Shown: positions 41,965 to 48,909 of the stretch, in pieces | Position numbering within the stretch: the stretch's first letter is position 1 | Layout of the letters: every line of letters begins with the position of its first letter | Assembly: GCA_910584875.1 (NCBI GenBank) | Contig: CAJUDA010000025.1 | Coordinates: 1-48,909 of the forward strand | Direction of reading: 5' to 3' | Origin: an uncultured Eubacterium sp. | GTDB taxonomy: Bacteria > Bacillota > Clostridia > Lachnospirales > Lachnospiraceae | Length of the DNA stretch: 48,909 nt | Program-made: the position numbers and the translations under genes | The notes under the pieces: model-generated | Database searches by the model: none | Seen by the model: only the letters and a program-made list of their open reading frames with translations | What the model was told of the DNA's origin: nothing

Positions 41965-44900
41965 ATGAGAGAGAGTATACAGCTTTTAACGATCGCCTCG
42001 CTGCTCACTGTGGCGGTGTTTGTCCTGCTTTACTGTTTTAAGCTGCATTACGAAGTGGCGGGCATACGGACTTATTATAAGGATAAGAAGAGGGACTGGT
42101 TCAATATTCTTCTCCTGCTTGCCTCGGCATTGCTGGTAAAACTGATCTTTGCTTCCTATTATAATGGTCATGAGACAGACATGAACTGTTTTTATTCCTG
42201 GTCGAATATGATCTTTGAACATGGAATAGGGGAGTTTTATCATCTGGATGCTTTTACCGATTATCCGCCGGGATATATGCTGATCCTGTGGGTGATCGCC
42301 GGCGTGCGGAGGATTTTTTCGATCGATACCGTTTCTGCTGCAGGAAGGGTTCTGATCAAACTGGTTCCGGTGCTCTGTGATCTGGGAGCCGGTTTCCTGG
42401 TCTATTGTCTGGCAAAAAGAAGATTTTCAGAACTGTCATCCCTGCTTTTGTCGCTCACGTATGTGCTGAATCCGGTGGTGATCCTGGATTCTTCTGTATG
42501 GGGACAGACGGACAGTGTATTTACGCTGACGGTCCTTCTTACCTGTTATCTGTGTATGGAAAAAAAGAGGATACCGGCATATTTTACGTTTGCTGTCGGT
42601 GTGCTGATGAAACCACAGACACTGATCTTTACCCCGATCCTGATCTGGACGGTGATCGAGCAGGTGTTTCTCGAGGACTTCAACCGAAAAAAATTAATCC
42701 GTGATCTGGCGGGCGGACTGGCTGCCATTGTGGCGATGATACTGATCGTACTTCCCTTTGGTATTGACAAGGTGATGGGACAGTATATGGACACGCTTGG
42801 TTCCTATGAATACTGTACGATCAATGCATACAATATATGGGGGCTGGCGGGGCTGAACTGGACGGAACAGACGGGCACGTTTCTGTTTATGCAATACCGT
42901 CACTGGGGAATGCTGGCGATTCTGGCAGCGGTGGTCCTAAGCGGCTGGATTTTCTTCCGCATGAAAGAGGACAGATCGAAATATTTTATCAGCATGAGTG
43001 TGATTGTAAGCACCGTATTTCTCTTTTCTGTGCGGATGCACGAGAGATATCTGTTCCCTGTTGTGGCACTGACACTATGTGCCTTTCTGGTGAAACCGGC
43101 AAAAGAACTGTTTTTTACTTATGCAGGATTTTCTATCGTACAGTTTATCAATATCTTTCATGTATATTATAACTTTGAAGACAATCACTCGACGGATTCC
43201 CAGGGGGGGATCATCGGCTTTACAGCGGTACTGACACTGGCTGTCTATGTGTATATGCTGCTCACGTTCAGGGCAGAGACAGCGATCTGTCCTATGGTGG
43301 AGCGACCAGCCAAAAGGGAGAAGAATGGCAGGATCCGCTCCTATATCCAGAACAGGAGGGCGGAGGAAAAGGAGTCCCCACAGAAGAAAATACCCGTGTA
43401 TGCCAGCCGCAGGATGCCGAAGTTTACAAAATGGGACTGGATCGTACTGGGCAGTATTCTGGCCCTGTATTCTGCGTTTGCCCTGTATGATCTGGGGAAG
43501 GCGGATGCGCCGGAGACAGAGTGGAATGCCCGGCAGCCGGGAGAGGAGATCATCCTTGATCTCGGTGAGTCAAAGCATGTGGACATGATCCATGGCTTTT
43601 TGGGAACATACGAAAACCGTTCGTATACGCTGTCATTTTCTGAAGATGGAGAAAACTATGCCGATCTGGGGAAGATCGTCGCTGAAAATGTATTCTGCTG
43701 GAATGAGATGCGGGTGGAAAAGCAGGAGGGAGAAGAATTTGACAATACTACTTATAATCTCCAGTACGATTACCGCTATGTCCGTCTGACTGCGCTGGAT
43801 GCTGAGTCGGCGCTGCGGGAACTGGTGATCCTGGATACAGAGGGGAACCGCCTGATGCCGGTGAATGCGTCGGAGTATCCGGAGCTTTTTGATGAACAGG
43901 ATCTGTATGTGCCGGTCGTAACCTTCCGGGAGGGAACGTATTTTGATGAGATCTATCATGCCCGCACGGCGTATGAAATGACAGAGGGGCTCCGGAATTA
44001 TGAATGGACCCATCCGCCCCTGGGCAAGTTTCTGATCAGTCTGGGCATCCGTATCTTTGGGATGAATCCGTTTGGCTGGCGGATCGTGGGCGTAGTGTTT
44101 GGCATTGCGATGCTGCCTTTTCTGTATCTGTTTGCCAGGAGGCTTTTTGGGGCGAAAACGTGGGCGGCAGGGGCTGCGACATTTTTGTTTGCCTTTGATT
44201 TTATGCATTTTACCCAGACGAGGATCGCCACCATTGATGTGTATGGTACGTTTTTTATCATTGCGATGTTTTTCTTTATGTACTGGTACAGCCAGCTTAG
44301 TTTCTATGATACCCCGTTAAGGAAGACATTTCTTCCGCTTGGTCTGAGTGCGGTGGCGATGGGACTGGGCTGTGCTTCCAAGTGGACGGCAGTCTATGCG
44401 GCGGCGGGGCTGGGACTCTTCTTTTTTGCGATCATGTTCCAGCGATACAGGGAATACCGGTATGCGATGGAGGATCTGTCCGGGACGACAGGCGGGATCC
44501 GCCATGAACATATATTAGAAAGTTTTCCGGGGAAACTGAAGAAGACTCTTGTTTTCTGCATTCTGTTTTTTGTGGTGATAGCGGGACTGATCTATCTGTT
44601 GTCATATCTTCCTTTTAAAGGGTCTGGCAATGGATTATGGGGGCAGATGATAGAGAACCAGAGAGCTATGTATAACTATCATTCAAATCTGGATTCGAGC
44701 CATCCTTTTGAATCGACATGGTATCAGTGGCCGGTGATGTACCGCCCGATGTACTATTACTGCCAGACACTGGCAAACGGGCTGAAAGAAGGGATCAGTG
44801 CCTTTGGCAATCCTCTCGTCTGGTGGGCGGGGATCCCGGCTTTCTTCTATATGATATACCGCATTATCCGTCAGAGAGACCATGTGGCAGTTTTTCTGGT

Positions 44901-45183
44901 ATTTGCGTATCTGGTACAGTATGTGCCATGGATGCTTGTTCCGCGTTGCACGTTTTCGTATCATTATTTCCCCAGCATACCTTTTGTTGTGCTAATGCTG
45001 GTGTATGTGATGGTACAGTTATGGAACAGGGATATGAAGTGGGGAAAATGGATCACGGTTTATCTGGCGGCGGCTTTTTGTCTGTTCCTGCTGTTTTATC
45101 CCGTCCTGTCAGGGCAGCCGGTGACAGAATCGTTTGTTCATGATGGTCTGCGCTGGATGTCTGAGTGGCAGCTGATTTCATAA
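41965..45183 (+). CDS. Fused GT-C glycosyltransferase, discoidin-like domain and PMT
   Basis: The 1072-residue protein is made of two multi-TM glycosyltransferase modules. Module 1 (about 1-430) is a GT-C fold with ETDMNCFYSW in its first outer loop. A basic linker leads to a TM (about 490-510) and an extracytoplasmic beta domain (about 520-635; LDLGESKHVDMIHGFLG, YRYVRLTALD) resembling an F5/8-type carbohydrate-binding domain. Module 2 (about 650-1072) is PMT/GT39-like with the catalytic DE in FDEIYHARTAYE and WTHPPLGKFLI. It probably moves sugars from a lipid carrier to outer-surface proteins or polymers. Both modules look complete. The ATG follows AGGAAAGGG with rather wide spacing. Confidence 0.87.
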   Translation: MRESIQLLTIASLLTVAVFVLLYCFKLHYEVAGIRTYYKDKKRDWFNILLLLASALLVKLIFASYYNGHETDMNCFYSWSNMIFEHGIGEFYHLDAFTDYPPGYMLILWVIAGVRRIFSIDTVSAAGRVLIKLVPVLCDLGAGFLVYCLAKRRFSELSSLLLSLTYVLNPVVILDSSVWGQTDSVFTLTVLLTCYLCMEKKRIPAYFTFAVGVLMKPQTLIFTPILIWTVIEQVFLEDFNRKKLIRDLAGGLAAIVAMILIVLPFGIDKVMGQYMDTLGSYEYCTINAYNIWGLAGLNWTEQTGTFLFMQYRHWGMLAILAAVVLSGWIFFRMKEDRSKYFISMSVIVSTVFLFSVRMHERYLFPVVALTLCAFLVKPAKELFFTYAGFSIVQFINIFHVYYNFEDNHSTDSQGGIIGFTAVLTLAVYVYMLLTFRAETAICPMVERPAKREKNGRIRSYIQNRRAEEKESPQKKIPVYASRRMPKFTKWDWIVLGSILALYSAFALYDLGKADAPETEWNARQPGEEIILDLGESKHVDMIHGFLGTYENRSYTLSFSEDGENYADLGKIVAENVFCWNEMRVEKQEGEEFDNTTYNLQYDYRYVRLTALDAESALRELVILDTEGNRLMPVNASEYPELFDEQDLYVPVVTFREGTYFDEIYHARTAYEMTEGLRNYEWTHPPLGKFLISLGIRIFGMNPFGWRIVGVVFGIAMLPFLYLFARRLFGAKTWAAGAATFLFAFDFMHFTQTRIATIDVYGTFFIIAMFFFMYWYSQLSFYDTPLRKTFLPLGLSAVAMGLGCASKWTAVYAAAGLGLFFFAIMFQRYREYRYAMEDLSGTTGGIRHEHILESFPGKLKKTLVFCILFFVVIAGLIYLLSYLPFKGSGNGLWGQMIENQRAMYNYHSNLDSSHPFESTWYQWPVMYRPMYYYCQTLANGLKEGISAFGNPLVWWAGIPAFFYMIYRIIRQRDHVAVFLVFAYLVQYVPWMLVPRCTFSYHYFPSIPFVVLMLVYVMVQLWNRDMKWGKWITVYLAAAFCLFLLFYPVLSGQPVTESFVHDGLRWMSEWQLIS

Positions 45184-45202
45184 AAATACAGGGAGGTACT
45201 CC

Positions 45203-46582
45203 ATGAAGCATTTGATACAGGATATCCTGAAAGGGAAAAATCTGAAAGATAACCTGAAACGATACAAGAATATGGCAGTTTCTGCGTATTCGGAATATGC
45301 AGCACTTGAGCTGACCTTTTCTGCCTATGTGATGGTACAGGAAATAGTGGAGGAGAATCAGGAGCTGGCGGCACAGGAAAAAGATATTGTGAACCAGATC
45401 CTGGAGGCTTTGGGGATGCTCGGAGACGGCAGTGCCGGTACAGATCCCCTGATCCGGCAGATGAAGGACCTTCGGCGGGAGATCACGGACAAAATGGATG
45501 TGTTTACCTGTTATACCGACCGTCTTCTGGTCTACGAGTATGTACTGAACCGGATGGAGCTTACGTTTCTTCCGGAAGAGGAATTAAACCAGATCTTCGC
45601 TGCTTTTGATGAGAACAGATATATGCAGCAGCTGTCGGGATATTTATTTGCGGACAGGGACCAGAGTGTGATCCGGGAAAAGCTGCGTCTTGTACTGGGG
45701 CAGATTCCAGTCCATATGACAAAGGGTAAATTTTCACAGAGGGTCAGTGAGGCGCTGACCTTGTATAAGGATGGCGACCGCAGGGCGCTGGAGGATTTTA
45801 TCTATATGATCCGCACGTCTGCCATGGTGTACGAACCGGCAAAATATGTGGGAGAGTACCCGGCATTTGAGACGATCCTGCATCGTCTGGAAACAGCAGA
45901 TTATACCAGTATGGAAGAGGATCTTTATCATGAACTGGCAGACCTGCTGGAAGAGGGGGCACGCCAGATCCATGAGGTGACAGATTTCTATTATAGCCTG
46001 CAAAAGGTAGTGAACTGCATGTATGCCTTGTGTCTTATGGTTCCCTATCAGGAAAAGGAAAGCAGGCTGGTCAGGGGGTGCCGTCAGGTATGGGTTTCAC
46101 TGGCACGGAAGAATTACCGTGATGAGATGCTGGAGCCGCTGGAGGGACAGATCGAGGACAGGCTGGAAAGGACAAGTTATCTGGAGACCGTTCTGTTTGA
46201 CAGCAGGGATTCTTATCGGGCAGAACTTGAGGCGCTGGAGCTGACAGGATTTTTTGAAGATGCCGCCACTGTGGCGAACCTTCTCTCAGACAGCCTGTTT
46301 ATCGATCTGGCGTCTGCCTCCCGGGAAGAAAAAGCAGATGCGGCATATGTGCAGAAACGGACCAGGGAGCTGCTGGACGAACTGATGCAGAAACTTGGTG
46401 AACTGTCCCGTCCGGTAAAGAGGGCGGTCATGGGACAGGTACTGGACAAACTTCCATTGATGTTTGAAAAGGCGGAAGAGGTGCTGGAATACATACAGGT
46501 GAATCTGATGGGGTGTCAGAATAAGGCAGAAAAATGTGTGGTGATGATGATCCTGCAGGATCTGATGGATGAAGATATCTGA
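45203..46582 (+). CDS. Unknown alpha-helical protein
   Basis: I do not recognise a family. The 459-residue protein appears almost wholly helical and acidic, with no signal peptide, TM, zinc motif or nucleotide-binding loop. Runs such as EIVEENQELAAQEKDIV and ELLDELMQKLGELSRP suggest helical repeats or coiled coils. It follows the glycosyltransferase by 19 bases behind GGGAGGT and precedes another unknown gene by 22 bases, so it is probably in the same operon. A cytoplasmic adaptor is possible. Confidence 0.7.
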   Translation: MKHLIQDILKGKNLKDNLKRYKNMAVSAYSEYAALELTFSAYVMVQEIVEENQELAAQEKDIVNQILEALGMLGDGSAGTDPLIRQMKDLRREITDKMDVFTCYTDRLLVYEYVLNRMELTFLPEEELNQIFAAFDENRYMQQLSGYLFADRDQSVIREKLRLVLGQIPVHMTKGKFSQRVSEALTLYKDGDRRALEDFIYMIRTSAMVYEPAKYVGEYPAFETILHRLETADYTSMEEDLYHELADLLEEGARQIHEVTDFYYSLQKVVNCMYALCLMVPYQEKESRLVRGCRQVWVSLARKNYRDEMLEPLEGQIEDRLERTSYLETVLFDSRDSYRAELEALELTGFFEDAATVANLLSDSLFIDLASASREEKADAAYVQKRTRELLDELMQKLGELSRPVKRAVMGQVLDKLPLMFEKAEEVLEYIQVNLMGCQNKAEKCVVMMILQDLMDEDI

Positions 46583-46604
46583 GAAAGACAGAGGGAGGCA
46601 TAGG

Positions 46605-46952
46605 ATGATTCACTGGTATAAGGATTTGTATATGGATCAGAAAATCCGGGAAAACCCGGAGCGCTGCAAACGCCATATTGAGCGCTGTGCAGGGAGCCTG
46701 AAAAGAAGCCTGTCGAAATTCTGGAAAAGCTATTATGCGATCACATTGCCCTCCAATGAGGAAAATCTGTATGACATTATGGAAACAAGGCAGCTCTTTT
46801 TCAGGAGATATGCCAAAAAAGATCTGTATATCGTAGGGCTGGCAAAAAGTTATGATTCTGCCCTCGAGCTGCTGCAGCAGATCCTTCTGGAAGCAGAGGG
46901 ACAGGACGGGCAGTTCGACCGGCATGAAAAGTGTGATTTTGTGAGGAAGTGA
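46605..46952 (+). CDS. Unknown small basic helical protein
   Basis: The 115-residue protein is rich in Lys, Arg and helix formers, with DLYMDQKIRENPERCKRHIE near the N terminus and a Leu-rich helix (ALELLQQILLEA) near the end. No known domain is seen. The ATG at 46605 follows GAGGGAGG; the frame extends 12 codons upstream into the previous gene without a ribosome site. It ends four bases before the DUF2953 gene, indicating close co-translation. Confidence 0.72.
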   Translation: MIHWYKDLYMDQKIRENPERCKRHIERCAGSLKRSLSKFWKSYYAITLPSNEENLYDIMETRQLFFRRYAKKDLYIVGLAKSYDSALELLQQILLEAEGQDGQFDRHEKCDFVRK

Positions 46953-46956
46953 TGGA

Positions 46957-47799
46957 ATGGCGATAGTTTTGGCAATACTTAAATGGATCGGGATCGTGGC
47001 AGGGGGCGTCCTTGGACTTGCCGTTCTCTTTGTCTGCCTGATCCTTTTTGTGCCAGTCCGCTATTACCTCGCAGGAGATAACAGGGATACACTTTGTTAC
47101 CAGTTCCGGGTCTCCTGGCTGTGCCGCGCCGTATCCCTGAGAAAGAAAAGGAACTCGGATGAGATCTGTTTCAGGATCTTTGGAATCCCTGTCTTCCGGT
47201 TTGGCGGGGAAGGTCCTGTGCAGACTCCCGTGGAGAATGTGGGAGAGGGGAAACAGCCGGAACCGGTACAGAAGCAGGAGGAGGTTTCACAGTCATCAGC
47301 CTCTGCTGGTGGGACAGAGAAAAGAAAGCATAGGGCAGCTTCTCCGAAAAGCAACAGCAGAAAGAAAAGAAAAAAGAAATCTGCCGGAAAGAAAACTGCC
47401 AGCAGAAAAAAGTCCTTTTCTTTTGATGTACTATCGGGTATAATAAACTTTGTGAGAGATACGGAAAACCGAAGGGCTTTTCGCAAGATCCGGCAGGAGA
47501 TCCGGCTTTTGTTCCGCTATCTGACTCCGCAGAAGATCCGGGGTTGTTTTGTGATCGGAACCGGTGATCCTTCTTCGACAGGGCTGCTGATCGGCGGGAT
47601 CAGTCTTTTGCCTTTTGTCTATCAGGATGGTCTGGACATAACGCCGGAGTTTGAGGAAAAAATCTTTCAGGCGGACGGGATGATAAAAGGACGGATACAG
47701 GTATTATATTTTCTCAGATTTTGTATCCGGCTTTACCGGGATAAAGAATTAAGGAAATTATGGAGTAATATCCAGAAGCTGAAAAAGGAGGCTGCATAA
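46957..47799 (+). CDS. DUF2953 (YtfI-like) membrane protein
   Basis: The 280-residue protein has one N-terminal TM (about 10-33, IVAGGVLGLAVLFVCLILFVPV), a beta-rich stretch, a Lys/Arg/Ser-rich low-complexity linker (about 115-150) and a C-terminal DUF2953 domain (about 165-270; GTGDPSSTGLLIGG). In B. subtilis the homologue YtfI is next to YtfJ; the same order is kept here, with the stop and the next ATG sharing a base (TAATG). The linker is unusually long and basic. It is probably membrane-bound and sporulation-linked by context. Confidence 0.85.
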   Translation: MAIVLAILKWIGIVAGGVLGLAVLFVCLILFVPVRYYLAGDNRDTLCYQFRVSWLCRAVSLRKKRNSDEICFRIFGIPVFRFGGEGPVQTPVENVGEGKQPEPVQKQEEVSQSSASAGGTEKRKHRAASPKSNSRKKRKKKSAGKKTASRKKSFSFDVLSGIINFVRDTENRRAFRKIRQEIRLLFRYLTPQKIRGCFVIGTGDPSSTGLLIGGISLLPFVYQDGLDITPEFEEKIFQADGMIKGRIQVLYFLRFCIRLYRDKELRKLWSNIQKLKKEAA

Positions 47800-48197
47800 T
47801 GGCAGAGAATAATTTTAGTAATACGGTTGAATCATTGTTTAATGGAATGGATTCCTTTATCACGACAAAAACGGTGGTAGGCGATGCAGTACGGTTTGAT
47901 GACGGCACGATCGTGCTGCCTCTGGTAGATGTGAGTTTCGGTGTGGCAGCCGGGGCGTTTGCCAACGAGAGCGGCGCGGAGACGAAAAATAACGGCGGAG
48001 GCGGTATGGGCGCAAAGATCCAGCCCAGTGCGGTTCTCGTTATCAAAGATGGGACAACCAAGCTTGTCAATGTAAAGAATCAGGATGGCATCACAAAGGT
48101 GCTTGATATGGTGCCGGGATTTGTGGACAAGTTCTCCAAAAAGGGTGACAAGGAGAACGATAAGAAGGATAAAACAGAAGAAAAGCCAAAAAAATAA
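47799..48197 (+). CDS. gerW: GerW-family sporulation protein (YtfJ)
   Basis: GerW/YtfJ is needed for normal spore germination in Bacillus. The 132-residue protein has the family core VVGDAVRFDDGTIVLPLVDVSFG, a Gly-rich loop (NNGGGGMGAK) and VKNQDGITKVLDMVPGF, followed by a Lys/Asp-rich tail. It overlaps the DUF2953 gene by one base and starts behind AAAAAGGAGG. Its presence supports a spore-forming lineage, though GerW homologues also occur in some non-sporulating bacteria. Confidence 0.9.
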   Translation: MAENNFSNTVESLFNGMDSFITTKTVVGDAVRFDDGTIVLPLVDVSFGVAAGAFANESGAETKNNGGGGMGAKIQPSAVLVIKDGTTKLVNVKNQDGITKVLDMVPGFVDKFSKKGDKENDKKDKTEEKPKK

Positions 48198-48215
48198 AAG
48201 TTTTTTAATTTATGC

Positions 48216-48244
48216 TTGCAAAACGATTTATTTTTTGCTAAAAT
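48216..48244 (+). promoter_or_regulatory. Promoter of rpmB
   Basis: -35 TTGCAA (48216-48221), a 17-base spacer and -10 TAAAAT (48239-48244) preceded by TGC (extended -10). It lies 64 bases before the rpmB ATG and just after the gerW stop, so rpmB is transcribed separately from the sporulation pair. Confidence 0.85.
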
Positions 48245-48307
48245 AGTCGTGTTGTCGTGTGTGAGAGACGTGCGAAGAAAAAGGTAATTCAGAAGGAGGT
48301 GCTTTTC

Positions 48308-48493
48308 ATGGCTAAGTGTGCAGTATGTGGAAAAGGCGTACATTTTGGTAACGCTGTCAGCCACTCTCATAGAAGGAGTAATAAGATTTGGAAGTCAAAT
48401 CTGAAATCTGTAAGAGTAAAGGTAAACGGTGGTACAAAGAAACAGTATGTATGTACTTCATGCCTTCGTTCTGGAAAAGTAGAGAGAGCTTAG
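48308..48493 (+). CDS. rpmB: 50S ribosomal protein L28
   Basis: L28 is a structural protein of the large ribosomal subunit. The 61-residue protein is the zinc-type (C+) form, with CAVCG near residue 4 and CTSC near the C terminus; NAVSHSHRRSNKIWKSNL is the family core. Many bacteria have a zinc-free paralogue used under zinc starvation; none is seen here. The ATG at 48308 follows GAAGGAGGT; the longer frame upstream overlaps the promoter region. A terminator follows. Confidence 0.97.
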   Translation: MAKCAVCGKGVHFGNAVSHSHRRSNKIWKSNLKSVRVKVNGGTKKQYVCTSCLRSGKVERA

Positions 48494-48519
48494 ACGAATC
48501 AGAAATAACACATAGAGGG

Positions 48520-48548
48520 AAGCGCCGGGTAGATCCGGTGCTTTTTTT
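48520..48548 (+). terminator. Intrinsic terminator of rpmB
   Basis: AAGCGCCGG (48520-48528) pairs with CCGGTGCTT (48535-48543) around GTAGAT with one G-T pair, followed by five further T residues. It lies 26 bases after the rpmB stop and is a standard strong terminator. Confidence 0.93.
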
Positions 48549-48697
48549 GCTGTATTGGGAGGCGGTAGCTCCCATTGTCCGTCCACAGTACCACTTCCTA
48601 CTAAAAATCAAATCGTTATCTTCCTTTGCAAAATTCCTCTGACGCCCTCCGCTAAACTCGCTGTCTGCCATGTCGTTTTTCTGATTTTTACAGCATA

Positions 48698-48895
48698 GCC
48701 GCCCGCCGGTCCTTATGCACCACTTAAGTAACTGATTACTGCAGGCAGCACCAAAGGTGCTAGCCCGTGAAAGAAAGATGTCAAAAAACAAATAATTTTA
48801 TTTTTTTCATCTTTCTTTCACGGACAGATGCTTCGCATCTGCCTGCAGTATGAGATTTCTTCTCTGGTGGTGCATTAGTACCGCTGCGTGGCGGC
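48698..48895. repeat. Nested inverted repeat with stacked hairpins
   Basis: Outer arms GCCGCC (48698-48703) and GGCGGC (48890-48895) continue with gaps to ATGCACCAC (48715-48723) and GTGGTGCAT (48867-48875), then TACTGCAGGCAG (48737-48748) and CTGCCTGCAGTA (48839-48850). Inside lie GCACC-AAA-GGTGC (48748-48760), a perfect 16-bp stem CCGTGAAAGAAAGATG (48765-48780) with its complement at 48808-48823, and CAGATGC-TTC-GCATCTG (48825-48841). It could be a MITE-like element, a cruciform or a structured RNA. No transposase is present. Confidence 0.85.
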
Positions 48896-48909
48896 TCTTA
48901 GTGCAAACG

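Larger units (their letters stand above)
48494..48909. other. Gene-free end region
   Basis: This 416-base stretch after rpmB holds the rpmB terminator (48520-48548), a transition region (48550-48697) and a nested inverted repeat (48698-48895). On the minus strand 48357-48791 is open, but it runs through rpmB, the terminator and the repeat and lacks a ribosome site, so I do not call it a gene. The window ends 14 bases after the outer repeat arm. Confidence 0.75.

Noticed and set aside
48357..48791. 144-residue minus-strand reading frame
   Set aside because: It crosses rpmB, its terminator and the nested repeat, has no ribosome site and no recognised domain. Part of 48570-48700 could be a coding relic inside a repeat, but that cannot be shown here.
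1..48909. Insertion sequences, prophage or defence systems
   Set aside because: No transposase, integrase, capsid, restriction or cas gene was found; apart from the terminal inverted repeat the window looks like core chromosome.

Overview
The window is a chromosomal contig from a low-to-mid GC, anaerobic, probably spore-forming Firmicute, most likely a Clostridia/Lachnospiraceae gut bacterium. The reasons are an oxygen-sensitive class III ribonucleotide reductase (nrdD-nrdG), the GerW/YtfJ sporulation protein next to its DUF2953 partner, a zinc-type ribosomal protein L28, a clostridial-length LeuC, a very large 2-hydroxyacyl-CoA dehydratase activase-like protein, a sortase-type surface protein ending in a VPETGD-like signal, and Gram-positive AGGAGG ribosome binding sites with extended -10 promoters. 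The species cannot be named from the sequence alone.

Bases 1-42 are not biological. They match the Illumina TruSeq read-2 adapter preceded by an 8-base index, so the contig starts in library adapter and the first gene is cut off at its 5' end.

Layout. (1) 43-11890: a chemosensory and phosphorelay block of a truncated histidine kinase, a REC-HD-GYP-like regulator with a damaged HD motif, cheR, cheB, a CheY-like regulator, cheA, cheW, one methyl-accepting protein, a lone HPt protein and a hybrid kinase with two receiver domains. No flagellar gene lies in the window. (2) 11901-14527: a promoter, tRNA-Gly(GCC), a hairpin, then asnS and asnA. (3) 14546-17551: an iron-type alcohol dehydrogenase, a sigma-70-like protein lacking region 4, and mutY. 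(4) 17661-20913: nrdD, nrdG and dut (deoxynucleotide supply), with a possible NrdR box at the promoter. (5) 20918-22747: leuC-leuD. (6) 22926-30653: a membrane-anchored trigger-factor-like foldase, a one-TM coiled-coil protein, a two-component system, a lipoprotein, CheV and a large acidic-repeat zinc-ribbon membrane protein. (7) 30671-32800: hisH, hisF, ung. (8) 32854-34732: a cell-wall adhesin and a two-way terminator. (9) 34749-38999, the only minus-strand gene: a 1416-residue dehydratase activase-like protein with a strikingly structured leader. (10) 39364-48493: a LysM protein, CorA, a rhomboid-like protein with a zinc tail, a fused GT-C/discoidin-like/PMT glycosyltransferase, two unknown proteins, the ytfI/gerW pair and rpmB. 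(11) 48494-48909: no gene, but a terminator and a roughly 200-bp nested inverted repeat running close to the end of the window.

How the genes fit together: the Che block has receptor, coupling protein, kinase and both adaptation enzymes, and could pass phosphate to CheY-like and HPt/REC partners; CheV at 27.8 kb is a possible extra coupling protein. AsnA supplies asparagine for AsnRS. NrdD/NrdG/Dut supply dNTPs and limit dUTP, and Ung and MutY repair uracil and oxidised-base damage. The best candidates for something undescribed are the pseudoknot-like leader of the minus-strand gene, the terminal nested repeat, the region-4-less sigma-like protein, the fused glycosyltransferase and the apparently non-flagellar chemosensory block.
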